Of a stretch of DNA of 64,000 nucleotides, positions 8,692-16,589 are shown one piece after another. The position numbers and the translations under genes are program-made. This DNA comes from Paramicrobacterium sp051513965 (lineage in GTDB: Bacteria > Actinomycetota > Actinomycetes > Actinomycetales > Microbacteriaceae): the NCBI RefSeq assembly GCF_051513965.1, contig NZ_CP195847.1, forward strand, positions 2,542,001 to 2,606,000. The letters are read 5' to 3'. Numbering within the stretch: the first letter of the stretch is position 1; the number at the start of each line of letters is the position of its first letter. Below the pieces are notes generated by a model, which did no database searches, was not told the origin of the DNA, and worked only from the letters and a program-made list of their open reading frames with translations.

Positions 8692-10416
8692 ATGACCACC
8701 GTCGCCGAGAACATCGTCGAAACCCTGATGGCCAGCGGAGTCGAGCGGATCTACGGGATCCCCGGAGACTCCCTCAACGGATTCACGGATGCCATGCGCA
8801 CCCGACCCGCGATCGATTGGGTTCAGGTGCGACACGAGGAATCCGCCGCGTTCGCGGCATCCGCCGAAGCCGCCCTCACGGGTGAGCTCGCGGTCTGCGC
8901 CGGCAGTTGCGGGCCCGGCAACCTGCACCTGATCAACGGCCTGTTCGACGCTCAGCGCTCCCGCGCGCCGGTGCTCGCGATCGCCGCGCAGATTCCGAGC
9001 CAGGAGATCGGCAGCGGCTACTTCCAGGAGACTCATCCGACCGAGCTGTTCCGCGAGTGCAGTGTGTATGCCGAACTCGTATCGAGCCCCGATCAGATGC
9101 CGCGCGTGCTGCACATGGCAATGCGCGCCGCCGTCGAGCAGCGCGGCGTCGCCGTGATCGTACTGCCGGGCGATGTGGGTCTCGCCGAGGCGGAAAGCGA
9201 CCTGGTCGCCCCGATCCGCGCGACGACATCGAGCATCGTCCCGGACGGAGCCGCACTCGATGAGGCTGCGAAAGCACTCAATGCGGCCGGCGCCGTGACG
9301 ATCCTCGCGGGTGCCGGGTGCGAGGGCGCGCACGCGGAGCTCATGCAGTTCGCGAAGACGCTTCAGGCTCCGATCGTGCACGCGATGCGCGGCAAAGAAT
9401 TCGTGGAATATGACAATCCCTACGACGTGGGAATGACCGGGCTTCTCGGGTTCGCCTCGGGCTACCGCGCGATGGAGAGCTGCGACACGCTCGTCATGCT
9501 CGGAACCGACTTTCCGTACCAGCAGTTCTACCCGGAGGACACCACGGTCATCCAGGTCGATGTCCGGGGTGAGCACCTCGGCCGTCGCACTCCGATCGAC
9601 GTTGGGCTGCGGGGCGGCGTACGTGAGACGATCGAGGCTCTGCTGCCGAGGCTCTCGACCGCGAAGAGCAGCAAGCACCTCGAGGCGATGCGCAAGCACT
9701 ACACGAAGACGCGCAAGAAGCTCGACGAGCTCGCGACCTCGCGTCGCGGTTCGCAGCCTCTCCACCCGCAGTACGTGGCACGAGCGATCGACGAACTCGC
9801 CTCGGACGACGCGGTGTTCCTTCCCGATGTCGGCTCTCCCGTCGTGTGGGCCTCGCGCTATCTCACGATGAACGGTCGGCGCAGGCTCATCGGCTCGTTC
9901 ACGCATGGGTCCATGGCGAACGCGCTGCCGCAGGCGATCGGCGCGCAGTCGGCGTTTCCCGGCCGCCAGATCGTGACGCTCTCCGGCGACGGCGGCCTCT
10001 CCATGCTCATGGGCGACCTCATCACGCTCATCCAGAGCTCTCTCCCGGTGAAACTCGTCGTGTTCAACAACTCCTCGCTCAACTTCGTCGAGTTGGAGAT
10101 GAAGGCCGCGGGCATCGTCACCTTCGGCACGGGACTCGACAATCCGAACTTCGCCGACGTCGCGAACGCGCTCGGCATCAAGGGCTTCCGCGTCGAGCGT
10201 TCGGCCGATCTGCATGAGTCGTTGAAGGATGCCTTCGAGCATGACGGCCCCGCCCTCGTCGACGTCGTCACCGAGCGTCAGGAGCTCTCGATGCCGCCGA
10301 CGATCACAGCGGAGCAGGTCGGCGGGTTCGCCTTGTACGCCATCCGGACCGTGATGTCGGGACGTGGTGATGAGCTCATCGATCTGGCCCGCACGAACGC
10401 GCGGCAGATCCTGTAG
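8692..10416 (+). CDS. poxB: Pyruvate dehydrogenase (quinone) / pyruvate oxidase
   Basis: Thiamine-diphosphate and FAD flavoenzyme converting pyruvate to acetate and CO2 with electrons passed to quinone at the membrane. It is 574 residues, close to E. coli PoxB. The activating Glu lies in RHEESAAFAASAEAALTG near residue 49. The ThDP/Mg motif begins GDGGLSMLMGD near residue 432 and closes with NNSSLNFVE. The C-terminal segment (EQVGGFALYAIRTVMSGRGDEL) resembles the lipid-activation tail region of PoxB. The ATG at 8692 has GGAGGG directly upstream. Acetolactate synthase is the nearest alternative, but the end-to-end PoxB pattern and length argue against it. Confidence 0.92.
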   Translation: MTTVAENIVETLMASGVERIYGIPGDSLNGFTDAMRTRPAIDWVQVRHEESAAFAASAEAALTGELAVCAGSCGPGNLHLINGLFDAQRSRAPVLAIAAQIPSQEIGSGYFQETHPTELFRECSVYAELVSSPDQMPRVLHMAMRAAVEQRGVAVIVLPGDVGLAEAESDLVAPIRATTSSIVPDGAALDEAAKALNAAGAVTILAGAGCEGAHAELMQFAKTLQAPIVHAMRGKEFVEYDNPYDVGMTGLLGFASGYRAMESCDTLVMLGTDFPYQQFYPEDTTVIQVDVRGEHLGRRTPIDVGLRGGVRETIEALLPRLSTAKSSKHLEAMRKHYTKTRKKLDELATSRRGSQPLHPQYVARAIDELASDDAVFLPDVGSPVVWASRYLTMNGRRRLIGSFTHGSMANALPQAIGAQSAFPGRQIVTLSGDGGLSMLMGDLITLIQSSLPVKLVVFNNSSLNFVELEMKAAGIVTFGTGLDNPNFADVANALGIKGFRVERSADLHESLKDAFEHDGPALVDVVTERQELSMPPTITAEQVGGFALYAIRTVMSGRGDELIDLARTNARQIL

Positions 10417-10485
10417 CGAACGACCATCTCTGGGTCTTGTGCCCCTTGAGTTCGTGGGACATCCTTGAGAGCGCGGAGGGTGATC

Positions 10486-10905
10486 ATGTCGAAGCGATAT
10501 GTGCTGAGCAAAGAAGACATCGAGCAGCGCGCGCCGGGTCGCGGCACGGCCGCGGCATCCGATGAGATCACCGTCGCCGGTCGCGCGGTCGGCTACATGT
10601 ATCGCGAGGAGCCCGACGAGGAGGACAGCGGGTGGCGCTTCCTCTCCGGCGACGAGAGTCAGGAGTATCTCGACGACGAGCGCCATGTCGGCGTGTTCGA
10701 CGTCAACGTGATCGCGAACATGGACGACGCGGTGATCCCGTATCTCGATGCCCCTCCCGGTACGCATCTCGTTCGCGTCGAGGGCAGCGACGAGTTCGTC
10801 GATGCAGACGACGACGGTGAGGATGCCGAGGACGACGACTGGGAGGAGATCGACGCCGATACGATCGACACGATCGACGACCTTCGCGAGCGCGACGACC
10901 TCTGA
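10486..10905 (+). CDS. DUF2185 (Imm33-like) domain protein
   Basis: Small soluble acidic protein of 139 residues. The central part (GYMYREEPDEEDSGWRFLSGDE ... YLDDERHVGVFDVNVIANMDD) is broken here as GYMYREEPDEEDSGW and RFLSGDESQEYLDDE. It matches my memory of the DUF2185/Imm33 fold found in stand-alone proteins and as immunity partners of polymorphic toxins. The last 30 residues are almost all Asp and Glu. The ATG at 10486 has GGAGGG 5 bases upstream. No toxin gene is adjacent, so an immunity role is not supported; it may be a housekeeping orphan. It follows poxB by 69 bases. Confidence 0.75.
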   Translation: MSKRYVLSKEDIEQRAPGRGTAAASDEITVAGRAVGYMYREEPDEEDSGWRFLSGDESQEYLDDERHVGVFDVNVIANMDDAVIPYLDAPPGTHLVRVEGSDEFVDADDDGEDAEDDDWEEIDADTIDTIDDLRERDDL

Positions 10906-10945
10906 GTGCCCTCACCCTCCTCTCTTCTGGCGCCATCGGTGGCTC

Positions 10946-10989
10946 TTGACTTTTCTCCGCACTCATTGTTAAGTAGATGCTTAATTAAG
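10946..10989 (+). promoter_or_regulatory. Promoter and dyad operator of the ArsR-type gene
   Basis: TTGACT (10946-10951) followed after 17 bases by TTAAGT (10969-10974). The -10 lies in an inverted repeat, TTAAG-6 bases-CTTAA (10969-10984), which runs into the palindrome CTTAATTAAG (10980-10989). This AT-rich dyad in GC-rich DNA is the usual look of an ArsR-family operator and suggests autorepression. Confidence 0.65.
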
Positions 10990-10999
10990 GAAATGGTTA

Positions 11000-11338
11000 A
11001 TGGCATCGAAAGACCCACTGAGTCTCGTCTTCTCAGCTCTCGCGGATCCGACGCGACGTGAGATCCTCAGCGCACTGCACCAGGAGTCGACGACGGTCGG
11101 GCAGATCGCGAAGAGGTTCGACATCAGCGCGCCCGCTGTCTCCCAGCACCTCAAGGTGCTGGAGTCCGCGGGTCTGGTGGAACGGACCACGAACGCACAG
11201 TGGCGCACATTGAGCATCCGCACCGAACCGCTCGACGAAGCGGCTGCGTGGGTCGAGAAGCACCGTCGAGAATGGAACGAACGCTTCGATGCCCTCGAGG
11301 ACCATCTCAGGTCCATGAACGCAAAGGAGCAGCCATGA
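11000..11338 (+). CDS. ArsR-family winged-helix repressor
   Basis: 112-residue DNA-binding protein. The winged helix is clear: FSALADPTRREILSALHQE, then TVGQIAKRFDISAPAVSQHLKVLE with the recognition helix, then a wing region. No Cys metal-binding motif of the classic arsenic type (CxC in the recognition helix) is present, so it belongs to the metal-independent group that is typically paired with SRPBCC proteins. It overlaps the next gene by 4 bases (ATGA), so the two are co-translated. The ligand is unknown. The palindrome directly upstream is its likely operator. Confidence 0.9.
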   Translation: MASKDPLSLVFSALADPTRREILSALHQESTTVGQIAKRFDISAPAVSQHLKVLESAGLVERTTNAQWRTLSIRTEPLDEAAAWVEKHRREWNERFDALEDHLRSMNAKEQP

Positions 11339-11763
11339 ACACCCAGAAGCCCGAGTTCACGATCACGCGCACGCTCGACGCCGCACCGGAGACCGTGTGG
11401 CGCGCGTGGACGGAGCCCGAGCACCTCGCTCAGTGGCTCCCTTCAACCCCCGTGGAGAGCATCACATGGGACGTCCGCGAGGGCGGAAAGTACCAGTACA
11501 CGATGGTCAATCACGAGACCGGGCAGGATATCGTAACCGGCGGCACCTTCCTTGAGGTCTCCCCGCTCACGAAGCTGGTATTCACGTGGGGAAATCCCGG
11601 AGACCCGGACGCTCCCGTCGTCACCGTCTCATTCACCGAGAGCGGGGACACGACCGAGATGGCCTTCCACCTTGTGGGCTTCGAGGGCCACCCAGGTGAC
11701 GGCTTCGTGTACGACGGCTGGTCGACGACACTCGATGACCTCGCCGGGCTCGTCGCCGCCTGA
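11335..11763 (+). CDS. SRPBCC (AHSA1-like) domain protein
   Basis: 142-residue START/Bet v1-like protein of the AHSA1 group. Features are an N-terminal strand-helix (FTITRTLDAAPETVWRAWTEPEHLAQW), a central GGKYQYTM strand, FLEVSPLTKLVFTW, and a C-terminal helix (GWSTTLDDLAGLVAA). These proteins bind hydrophobic ligands and commonly sit in operons with ArsR regulators, as here. The start ATG overlaps the stop of the regulator. A specific ligand or reaction cannot be assigned. Confidence 0.88.
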   Translation: MNTQKPEFTITRTLDAAPETVWRAWTEPEHLAQWLPSTPVESITWDVREGGKYQYTMVNHETGQDIVTGGTFLEVSPLTKLVFTWGNPGDPDAPVVTVSFTESGDTTEMAFHLVGFEGHPGDGFVYDGWSTTLDDLAGLVAA

Positions 11764-11780
11764 ATCTCGGCACACCTGAA

Positions 11781-11821
11781 TCTCAGCATCCGGTCGCTCA
11801 CATCGCGGCCGGATGCTGAGA
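11781..11821 (+). terminator. Hairpin terminator after the ArsR-SRPBCC operon
   Basis: Perfect 13-base arms (TCTCAGCATCCGG at 11781-11793 and its complement at 11809-11821) with a 15-base loop, 18 bases after the stop codon. There is no T-run, as is common in actinobacteria. Confidence 0.65.
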
Positions 11822-11974
11822 GATCGCACAGCATCGCTTGCGCGAACATCAACCCTGTGCTGGAATAATCTGCTGCTCGCTTCGGTTCTCTGTCTCAGTC
11901 GAGCAGCTTCTCATCGCCGTCTCGGCGACTTCCTTCCATTACCCAGCGGCCGCTTTCGATCGTACGGAGCTCCT

Positions 11975-13474
11975 GTGAACGACCGTCCTTCTGTTTCTGA
12001 CCCTGCCCAGAGCGGCCAGGCACCCTACATGCGCGTCATCTGGCTGCTGCTCGGCGCCGCCTTCGTGGTGATTCTCAATGAGACGATCATGAGCGTCGCC
12101 CTCACCGATCTGATGCGCGACCTCGAGGTATCCGCGCGACTCGCCCAGTGGCTGACGACCGCGTTCATGCTGACGATGGCCGTCGTGATTCCGATCACGG
12201 GCTTTCTGCTTCAGCGCTTCACCACGCGTCAGGTCTTCATCACCGCCATGACCCTGTTCTCGGCGGGAACGGCACTCGCGGCCATTGCTCCCGGTTTCTG
12301 GATGCTTCTCGGAGCCCGGATCATTCAGGCCTCGGGCACGGCGATCATGATGCCGCTGCTCATGACAACGATCATGACGCTGGTTCCGCCGGCAGCGCGC
12401 GGAAAGACGATGGGCAACGTCTCGATCGTCATGTCGGTCGCTCCCGCGATCGGCCCGACGGTCTCCGGGCTCATCCTCGACGCGCTCGGCTGGCGCTGGA
12501 TGTTCATCCTCGTGCTGCCGATCGCCGTCACCATGCTGATCATCGGTATCCGCTTCGTCGTGAACGTGACCGAGCCGAAGAAGCTGCCGATCAGCGTTCC
12601 GTCAGTGATCGTGTCGGCGATCGGCTTCGGTTCGCTCGTCTACGGTCTGAGCAACATCGGGGCCGGCACCGAAGACAATCCGCAGGGCACTCCGGTGTCC
12701 ACGTGGGTGACGATCGGCGTGGGCATCGTGGCTCTCACGGTGTTCGCGCTCATGCAGAAGCGCCTTGAGAAGCAGAATGACGCCCTGCTCGACCTGCGCA
12801 CCTTCGCGTCGCGCAATTTCTCGACCTCGGTCGTCATGATGGTCGTCGCGATGATGGGCCTGTTCGGCACAATCATCCTGCTGCCGATCTACCTGCAGCA
12901 GGCGCTCGGCCTCGAGCCGATGTTCATCGGCCTGCTCGTGCTGCCCGGTGGACTTCTCATGGGGCTCATGGGTCCGCTCGTCGGCCGCCTCTATGACCGG
13001 GTGGGAACACGTCCGCTGCTGGTTCCCGGAACGGTCCTCGTCGCCGCCGTGCTCTGGACGCTCGCCTTGACGGTGTCGGCGGAAACCTCTCCGTTCTTCA
13101 TTCTCGCTGCGCACCTCGTGCTGAGCCTCGGCCTGTCGCTGCTGTTCACTCCCCTGTTCACGTCAAGCATGGGGTCTGTCGCTCCGTCCCTCTACTCTCA
13201 CGCGAGTGCGATCGTCGGTACGGTGCAGCAGGTGGCGGGCGCTGCGGGAACGGCGCTGTTCGTCACCGTGATGTCCACGGTCTCCGCCAGTCTCCAGGCC
13301 GACGGAGCATCGCAGCAGGTGGGTATCGCGAGCGGCGTGCGCACGGCGTTCCTCGTCGGAGCGATCATCTTCTCGCTCACGATCATCGCGGCCTTCCTCG
13401 TGAAGAAGCCCGCGGATGATGTCGAGGAGCCGGTGGAGAAGACCCCTACTGAGCCGGTCGGCCTCGCCAGCTGA
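11975..13474 (+). CDS. MFS multidrug exporter, DHA2 (14-TMS) family
   Basis: 499-residue proton-driven exporter with about 14 hydrophobic segments. Typical DHA2 features: the first helix VIWLLLGAAFVVILNETIMSVAL, broken here as VIWLLLGAAFV and NETIMSVALTDL; the A-like loop FLLQRFTTRQ; and motif C, SVAPAIGPTVSG, followed by LGWRWMF. The GTG at 11975 is favoured because GGAG lies 5 bases upstream; the open frame extends a further 54 codons but its text is not protein-like. The substrate is unknown. It converges on a small gene whose stop is 3 bases away. Confidence 0.9.
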   Translation: MNDRPSVSDPAQSGQAPYMRVIWLLLGAAFVVILNETIMSVALTDLMRDLEVSARLAQWLTTAFMLTMAVVIPITGFLLQRFTTRQVFITAMTLFSAGTALAAIAPGFWMLLGARIIQASGTAIMMPLLMTTIMTLVPPAARGKTMGNVSIVMSVAPAIGPTVSGLILDALGWRWMFILVLPIAVTMLIIGIRFVVNVTEPKKLPISVPSVIVSAIGFGSLVYGLSNIGAGTEDNPQGTPVSTWVTIGVGIVALTVFALMQKRLEKQNDALLDLRTFASRNFSTSVVMMVVAMMGLFGTIILLPIYLQQALGLEPMFIGLLVLPGGLLMGLMGPLVGRLYDRVGTRPLLVPGTVLVAAVLWTLALTVSAETSPFFILAAHLVLSLGLSLLFTPLFTSSMGSVAPSLYSHASAIVGTVQQVAGAAGTALFVTVMSTVSASLQADGASQQVGIASGVRTAFLVGAIIFSLTIIAAFLVKKPADDVEEPVEKTPTEPVGLAS

Positions 13475-13477
13475 GGT

Positions 13478-13852
13478 CTACCGGCTCGCAACAGGCGTCT
13501 GCTGATATAGCGCAAGTCGCCATTCTCCGTCAACACGTACGTAGGTGCTCGACATCGCGGCGGCGAACTCCGGTTCGTCGCCGCGCGACGCGCGACCGAT
13601 ATATGTGATGGCGAAAACGTCGGTGGCTATAGAGATAACGCGCTCATCATCAATTCGATAAGTGTCCCAGGTCGGGGCGTCAACGAGTGACGCGATAACG
13701 CTAGCTCGGTCCAGCGAGAAGCCGCCAGCGAGCACCATAACGCCGTCCGTGATCATGAGGCGCCCGTAGAAATCAGCGCCAGTTCCATCGCACAGCGACC
13801 GCCACCCGTCGTGTTCGAGAGCGAGGAGTTCGGACCGGACGTCACCGTTCAT
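13478..13852 (-). CDS. NTF2-like (DUF4440/SnoaL-type) small protein
   Basis: 124-residue protein with the cone-fold pattern of the DUF4440/SnoaL group: an N-terminal helix (VRSELLALEHDGWRSLCDG), GADFYGRLMITDGVMVLAGG, a middle helix and the C-terminal strand pair SSTYVRVDGEWRLALYQQTP. Members can be enzymes or ligand binders; none can be named here. Codon use is softer than in the neighbours, with ATA, TAT and ACA codons (for example around 13600-13640), which may indicate recent acquisition. It converges on the MFS gene. Confidence 0.8.
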   Translation of the reverse strand: MNGDVRSELLALEHDGWRSLCDGTGADFYGRLMITDGVMVLAGGFSLDRASVIASLVDAPTWDTYRIDDERVISIATDVFAITYIGRASRGDEPEFAAAMSSTYVRVDGEWRLALYQQTPVASR

Positions 13853-13894
13853 GTTCAGAACGTATCAACGTCCCGGTCCGAGCCTCAAGCATCG

Positions 13895-14281
13895 TCAACC
13901 GGCCAGGTGCGGAAGTCGAGCACGCACGACGCTGCAGTAGCGCTCGAGGATCTGCCCGGTGTCCCACTGCCCCGCGATGCGCCGCGAGATCAGTGCGATC
14001 TCAGTGGCGCAGTCGGGGCAGCACCACGTCCCGAACGCATCGCGAACGGTCTCTATGTACTCACGAGCGTCGATGTCGAGATGGTCGACGACCTTCGCGG
14101 TCGTGGTCATGCGACCCGACGTGAGGCCGACGAAGCTGCGCGCGCACGCGCAGCTCCAGTCGTCGCTCGCCGTCGCGTCTTCGCACGGGCCGACATCGAC
14201 GACGAGTTCGCCTGGGATCGCCCGCATGAAGTCGTCGGAGGCCTGGCCCTGCAGTTCGGTCGTTGCGATGAGGAGTTTCAT
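13895..14281 (-). CDS. Small cysteine-containing protein (DUF7715-like), unknown function
   Basis: 128-residue protein starting MKLLIATTELQGQASDDF. I recall this N-terminus from uncharacterised Microbacteriaceae proteins (DUF7715-like), but the assignment is from memory. Six cysteines in CEDATASDDWSCACARSF and WCCPDCATE could bind zinc. A region GLTSGRMTTTAKVVD is followed by helices. The ATG at 14281 is preceded by GAAAGAAG, a fair ribosome-binding site. It lies 67 bases downstream of the mechanosensitive channel gene on the same strand and could be co-transcribed with it. Confidence 0.75.
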   Translation of the reverse strand: MKLLIATTELQGQASDDFMRAIPGELVVDVGPCEDATASDDWSCACARSFVGLTSGRMTTTAKVVDHLDIDAREYIETVRDAFGTWCCPDCATEIALISRRIAGQWDTGQILERYCSVVRARLPHLAG

Positions 14282-14348
14282 GATCTTCTTTCCTGTCGAG
14301 GGATGGAAGATCCGGCACGGCAACGAGACTAGAGGGCCCCTCCGACAG

Positions 14349-15728
14349 TCAGCGCTCGGACTGAGATGGATCGTCGGGCGACGGTGAGGGGTCCTGCGGG
14401 TGCGGCGGCGTCACCGGGCGTGTGGGCGGAGCGACCGGCTCCTGCGGTGCGGTTTGCTGCGCGGTTTGCGGCGCCTGCTGCGGCGCGGGTGCGGTCTGCG
14501 GCGCGACCGGGGCGGGGCCCGTCTGCAGCGCGGCATCCTGCTCCCGCTGCTCGGCCTCCTGCACCGGGATCGCTCCCGTGAACATGCTTCCGCGAGCCTC
14601 CGCCTCAGGCGAGCCGGAGAACATTCCCGCCTGCTCACGCTCGGCCTCCGCATCGACGTTCTTCGGTCCGGACCGAGCCATCTTGCGGTCCATGGCCTCG
14701 CCGTCGACCATCTGCACGCGCGTGACCGGGAGCGAGAAGTTGCCGGACTTCTGAAGCCACGCGATCATCTCCTCGCGGACGAGGCACTGGAGATCCCACA
14801 GCTTTCCGGAGTCCACCGCCGAGACGGTGGAACGAGCGCGAACAAAGCCGCCGGTCGCATCGATGATCTGCAGGGAGCCGCTGCGGCCGTCCCACAGGTC
14901 GGTGCCCTCGAGCACCTCGTTGAGCTTCTGCCGCATCGCGGAGATGTTGACGCGCCAGTCAATGTCGAACGCGATGGTTCCGAGAATCTGACTTCCACGC
15001 CGCGTCCAGTTCGTGAAGGGCTGCGAGGTGAAGTACGTGCACGGCACGACGAGCCGACGTTCGTCCCAGATGTTCACGACCACGTACGCCAGCGTGATCT
15101 CGCCGATGGTTCCCCATTCCTCTTCGACCACGACGACATCGCCGACACGAGCGGCATCGCTGAAGGCGAGTTGCACGCCCGCGATCAGGTTGCCGAGCAC
15201 AGACTGCGCCGCGAGGCCCGCGACGATGCTGGCGATACCAGCGGACGCCAAGACGCTCGCGCCGATCGTCCGAATTCCCGGGAACGTCATCAGAATGGAG
15301 CCGACCGCGATCACGACGACGATCACGATCAGCAGACGCCGAACCATCGTCATCTGCGTGCGCATGCGGCGCGCAGATATCGAATCCTCGGCACCCTCAT
15401 ACTTCGCATTGGAGACGTCGGCGAGCACGAAGACGAGGTCGACAAGCAACCACGCGACACCCGCTATGAGCGCGATCGAGAACAGGTGCGAGAGTCCCGG
15501 CATCCATTCGCGCAGCGGGAATGACGCAGACATCGCGGCCCACGCCGCGGCCACAATCAGGAAGAACATGAACGATCGGGTCGCTCTCAGCCTGAGGAAC
15601 CTCACGCCTGCTCGACGACGCTCGAGAGTCGACAGCACCGTTTTCACGATGAGCAGCGCCGCAATGACGACCGCAGCGGCGATGACGATGGCGATTCCGA
15701 AGGTGATCCAGGGACTCCAGGAACCCAT
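14349..15728 (-). CDS. Mechanosensitive channel, MscS family
   Basis: 459-residue membrane channel that opens under membrane tension to release solutes on osmotic downshock. Hydrophobic segments lie at about residues 5-30, 50-70, 80-105 and 130-150. The pore helix and beta domain read GASVLASAGIASIVAGLAAQ and SVLGNLIAGVQLAFSD, then the beta domain GDVVVVEEEWGTIGEITL and NIWDERRLVVPCTYF. The last 100 residues are a Pro/Gln/Ala-rich cytoplasmic tail (VAPQTAPAPQQAPQTAQQ). The ATG at 15728 has AAGGAG at 8 bases. Such tails occur in actinobacterial MscS proteins without a known role. Confidence 0.92.
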   Translation of the reverse strand: MGSWSPWITFGIAIVIAAAVVIAALLIVKTVLSTLERRRAGVRFLRLRATRSFMFFLIVAAAWAAMSASFPLREWMPGLSHLFSIALIAGVAWLLVDLVFVLADVSNAKYEGAEDSISARRMRTQMTMVRRLLIVIVVVIAVGSILMTFPGIRTIGASVLASAGIASIVAGLAAQSVLGNLIAGVQLAFSDAARVGDVVVVEEEWGTIGEITLAYVVVNIWDERRLVVPCTYFTSQPFTNWTRRGSQILGTIAFDIDWRVNISAMRQKLNEVLEGTDLWDGRSGSLQIIDATGGFVRARSTVSAVDSGKLWDLQCLVREEMIAWLQKSGNFSLPVTRVQMVDGEAMDRKMARSGPKNVDAEAEREQAGMFSGSPEAEARGSMFTGAIPVQEAEQREQDAALQTGPAPVAPQTAPAPQQAPQTAQQTAPQEPVAPPTRPVTPPHPQDPSPSPDDPSQSER

Positions 15729-15785
15729 AGCGAGTGACTCCTTTCCTCAGGGTGACCTACGATGCCACACTCGAACGAATGGCGT

Positions 15786-16451
15786 CTATGCGTTGCGGAG
15801 GAATCCGCCGTCGGTGTCGAGACCGGTGAGCGCGTCGGTGGGCTCGTGCTCGTCGGGGTCGAAGAGGATGCCGTCCAGGTAGTCCTTGAGGCAGGCGGCC
15901 ATGTCGATCGACGAGTCGAGGAGCCACTGAACCTGGATGCCGTCCCACAGCGCCACGATGGAGGCGGCCGCGCGCTCGGGGTCGACGCTCGGACGAAGGC
16001 GGCCCTCGGCGGCGAGCTCGCGAAGCTCCGTGGCGTACTGCTGGCGAAGCCGGTCGAAGCGGGTGATGAAGTAGTCACGCGCCGGATAGTCGGTGGTCAC
16101 CGACTCCCCGCACAGCACAGCGTAGAGCTCGATCAGCCCCGGAACGGATTCGTTGTGCCTCGCCTGGGCGACGAGCGCGGTCGGAAAATCGCGGCTCTCC
16201 TCCGAGAGCGGACCGCTGTCCGCCTCGGCATCCCGTCGGTCAAGCACGGCCACGAGAAGTTCACGCTTCGACGGAAAGTAGTGCAGCAGACTCGTCTGGC
16301 TGAGCCCCACGCGATCGGCGACGTCTTGAAGCGAACCGCCGCGGTAGCCGTGCGCGGCGAACACCTCGAACGCAGCGTCGACGATGCTTCGACGCCGCTC
16401 CGCGGACTTCGCGTAGGGTCCGCGGCGGCCGGAGCGAGGCGCACTGCTCAT
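15786..16451 (-). CDS. TetR-family repressor divergent from lacZ
   Basis: 221-residue regulator. The helix-turn-helix is near the N-terminus (RRRSIVDAAFEVFAAHGYRG, then SLQDVADRVGLSQTSLLHYF, then PSKRELL). The C-terminal ligand domain is typical of TetR proteins with a conserved WDGIQVQWLLD segment. A TAGTGT hexamer ends 6 bases before the ATG, so the message is probably leaderless. A perfect dyad lies in the 138-base gap to lacZ, so this protein probably represses lacZ and possibly itself. The inducer is likely a beta-galactoside or product, by context only. Confidence 0.9.
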   Translation of the reverse strand: MSSAPRSGRRGPYAKSAERRRSIVDAAFEVFAAHGYRGGSLQDVADRVGLSQTSLLHYFPSKRELLVAVLDRRDAEADSGPLSEESRDFPTALVAQARHNESVPGLIELYAVLCGESVTTDYPARDYFITRFDRLRQQYATELRELAAEGRLRPSVDPERAAASIVALWDGIQVQWLLDSSIDMAACLKDYLDGILFDPDEHEPTDALTGLDTDGGFLRNA

Positions 16452-16457
16452 GCCGGA

Positions 16458-16463
16458 ACACTA
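16458..16463 (-). promoter_or_regulatory. -10 element of the TetR gene
   Basis: TAGTGT on the minus strand, 6 bases before the ATG at 16451; fits a leaderless transcript. The shared operator lies about 22 bases upstream, in the -35 region. Confidence 0.5.
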
Positions 16464-16484
16464 CCCCGACCCCAGCGCAAAACG

Positions 16485-16517
16485 AATTTCGAGTGGTCAC
16501 TCGAAATTGTGTAGTGT
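16485..16517 (+). promoter_or_regulatory. TetR operator overlapping the lacZ promoter
   Basis: A perfect dyad with 11-base arms: AATTTCGAGTG (16485-16495), two bases, then its complement (16498-16508). A TAGTGT -10 (16512-16517) follows at once, so binding would block the lacZ promoter. The leader to the lacZ ATG is about 65 bases and ends in an AAGGA ribosome-binding site. Confidence 0.8.
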
Positions 16518-16589
16518 GGCCTGACAGCGCTGCGACGACAGATCGGTCGCGGACTGTCCGGCAAAGCGGCCCCACGGAAGGATCCCTCT

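Noticed and set aside
10486..10905. DUF2185 protein as an immunity partner of a toxin system
   Set aside because: No toxin, secretion or repeat-rich gene is adjacent; poxB and an ArsR operon flank it.
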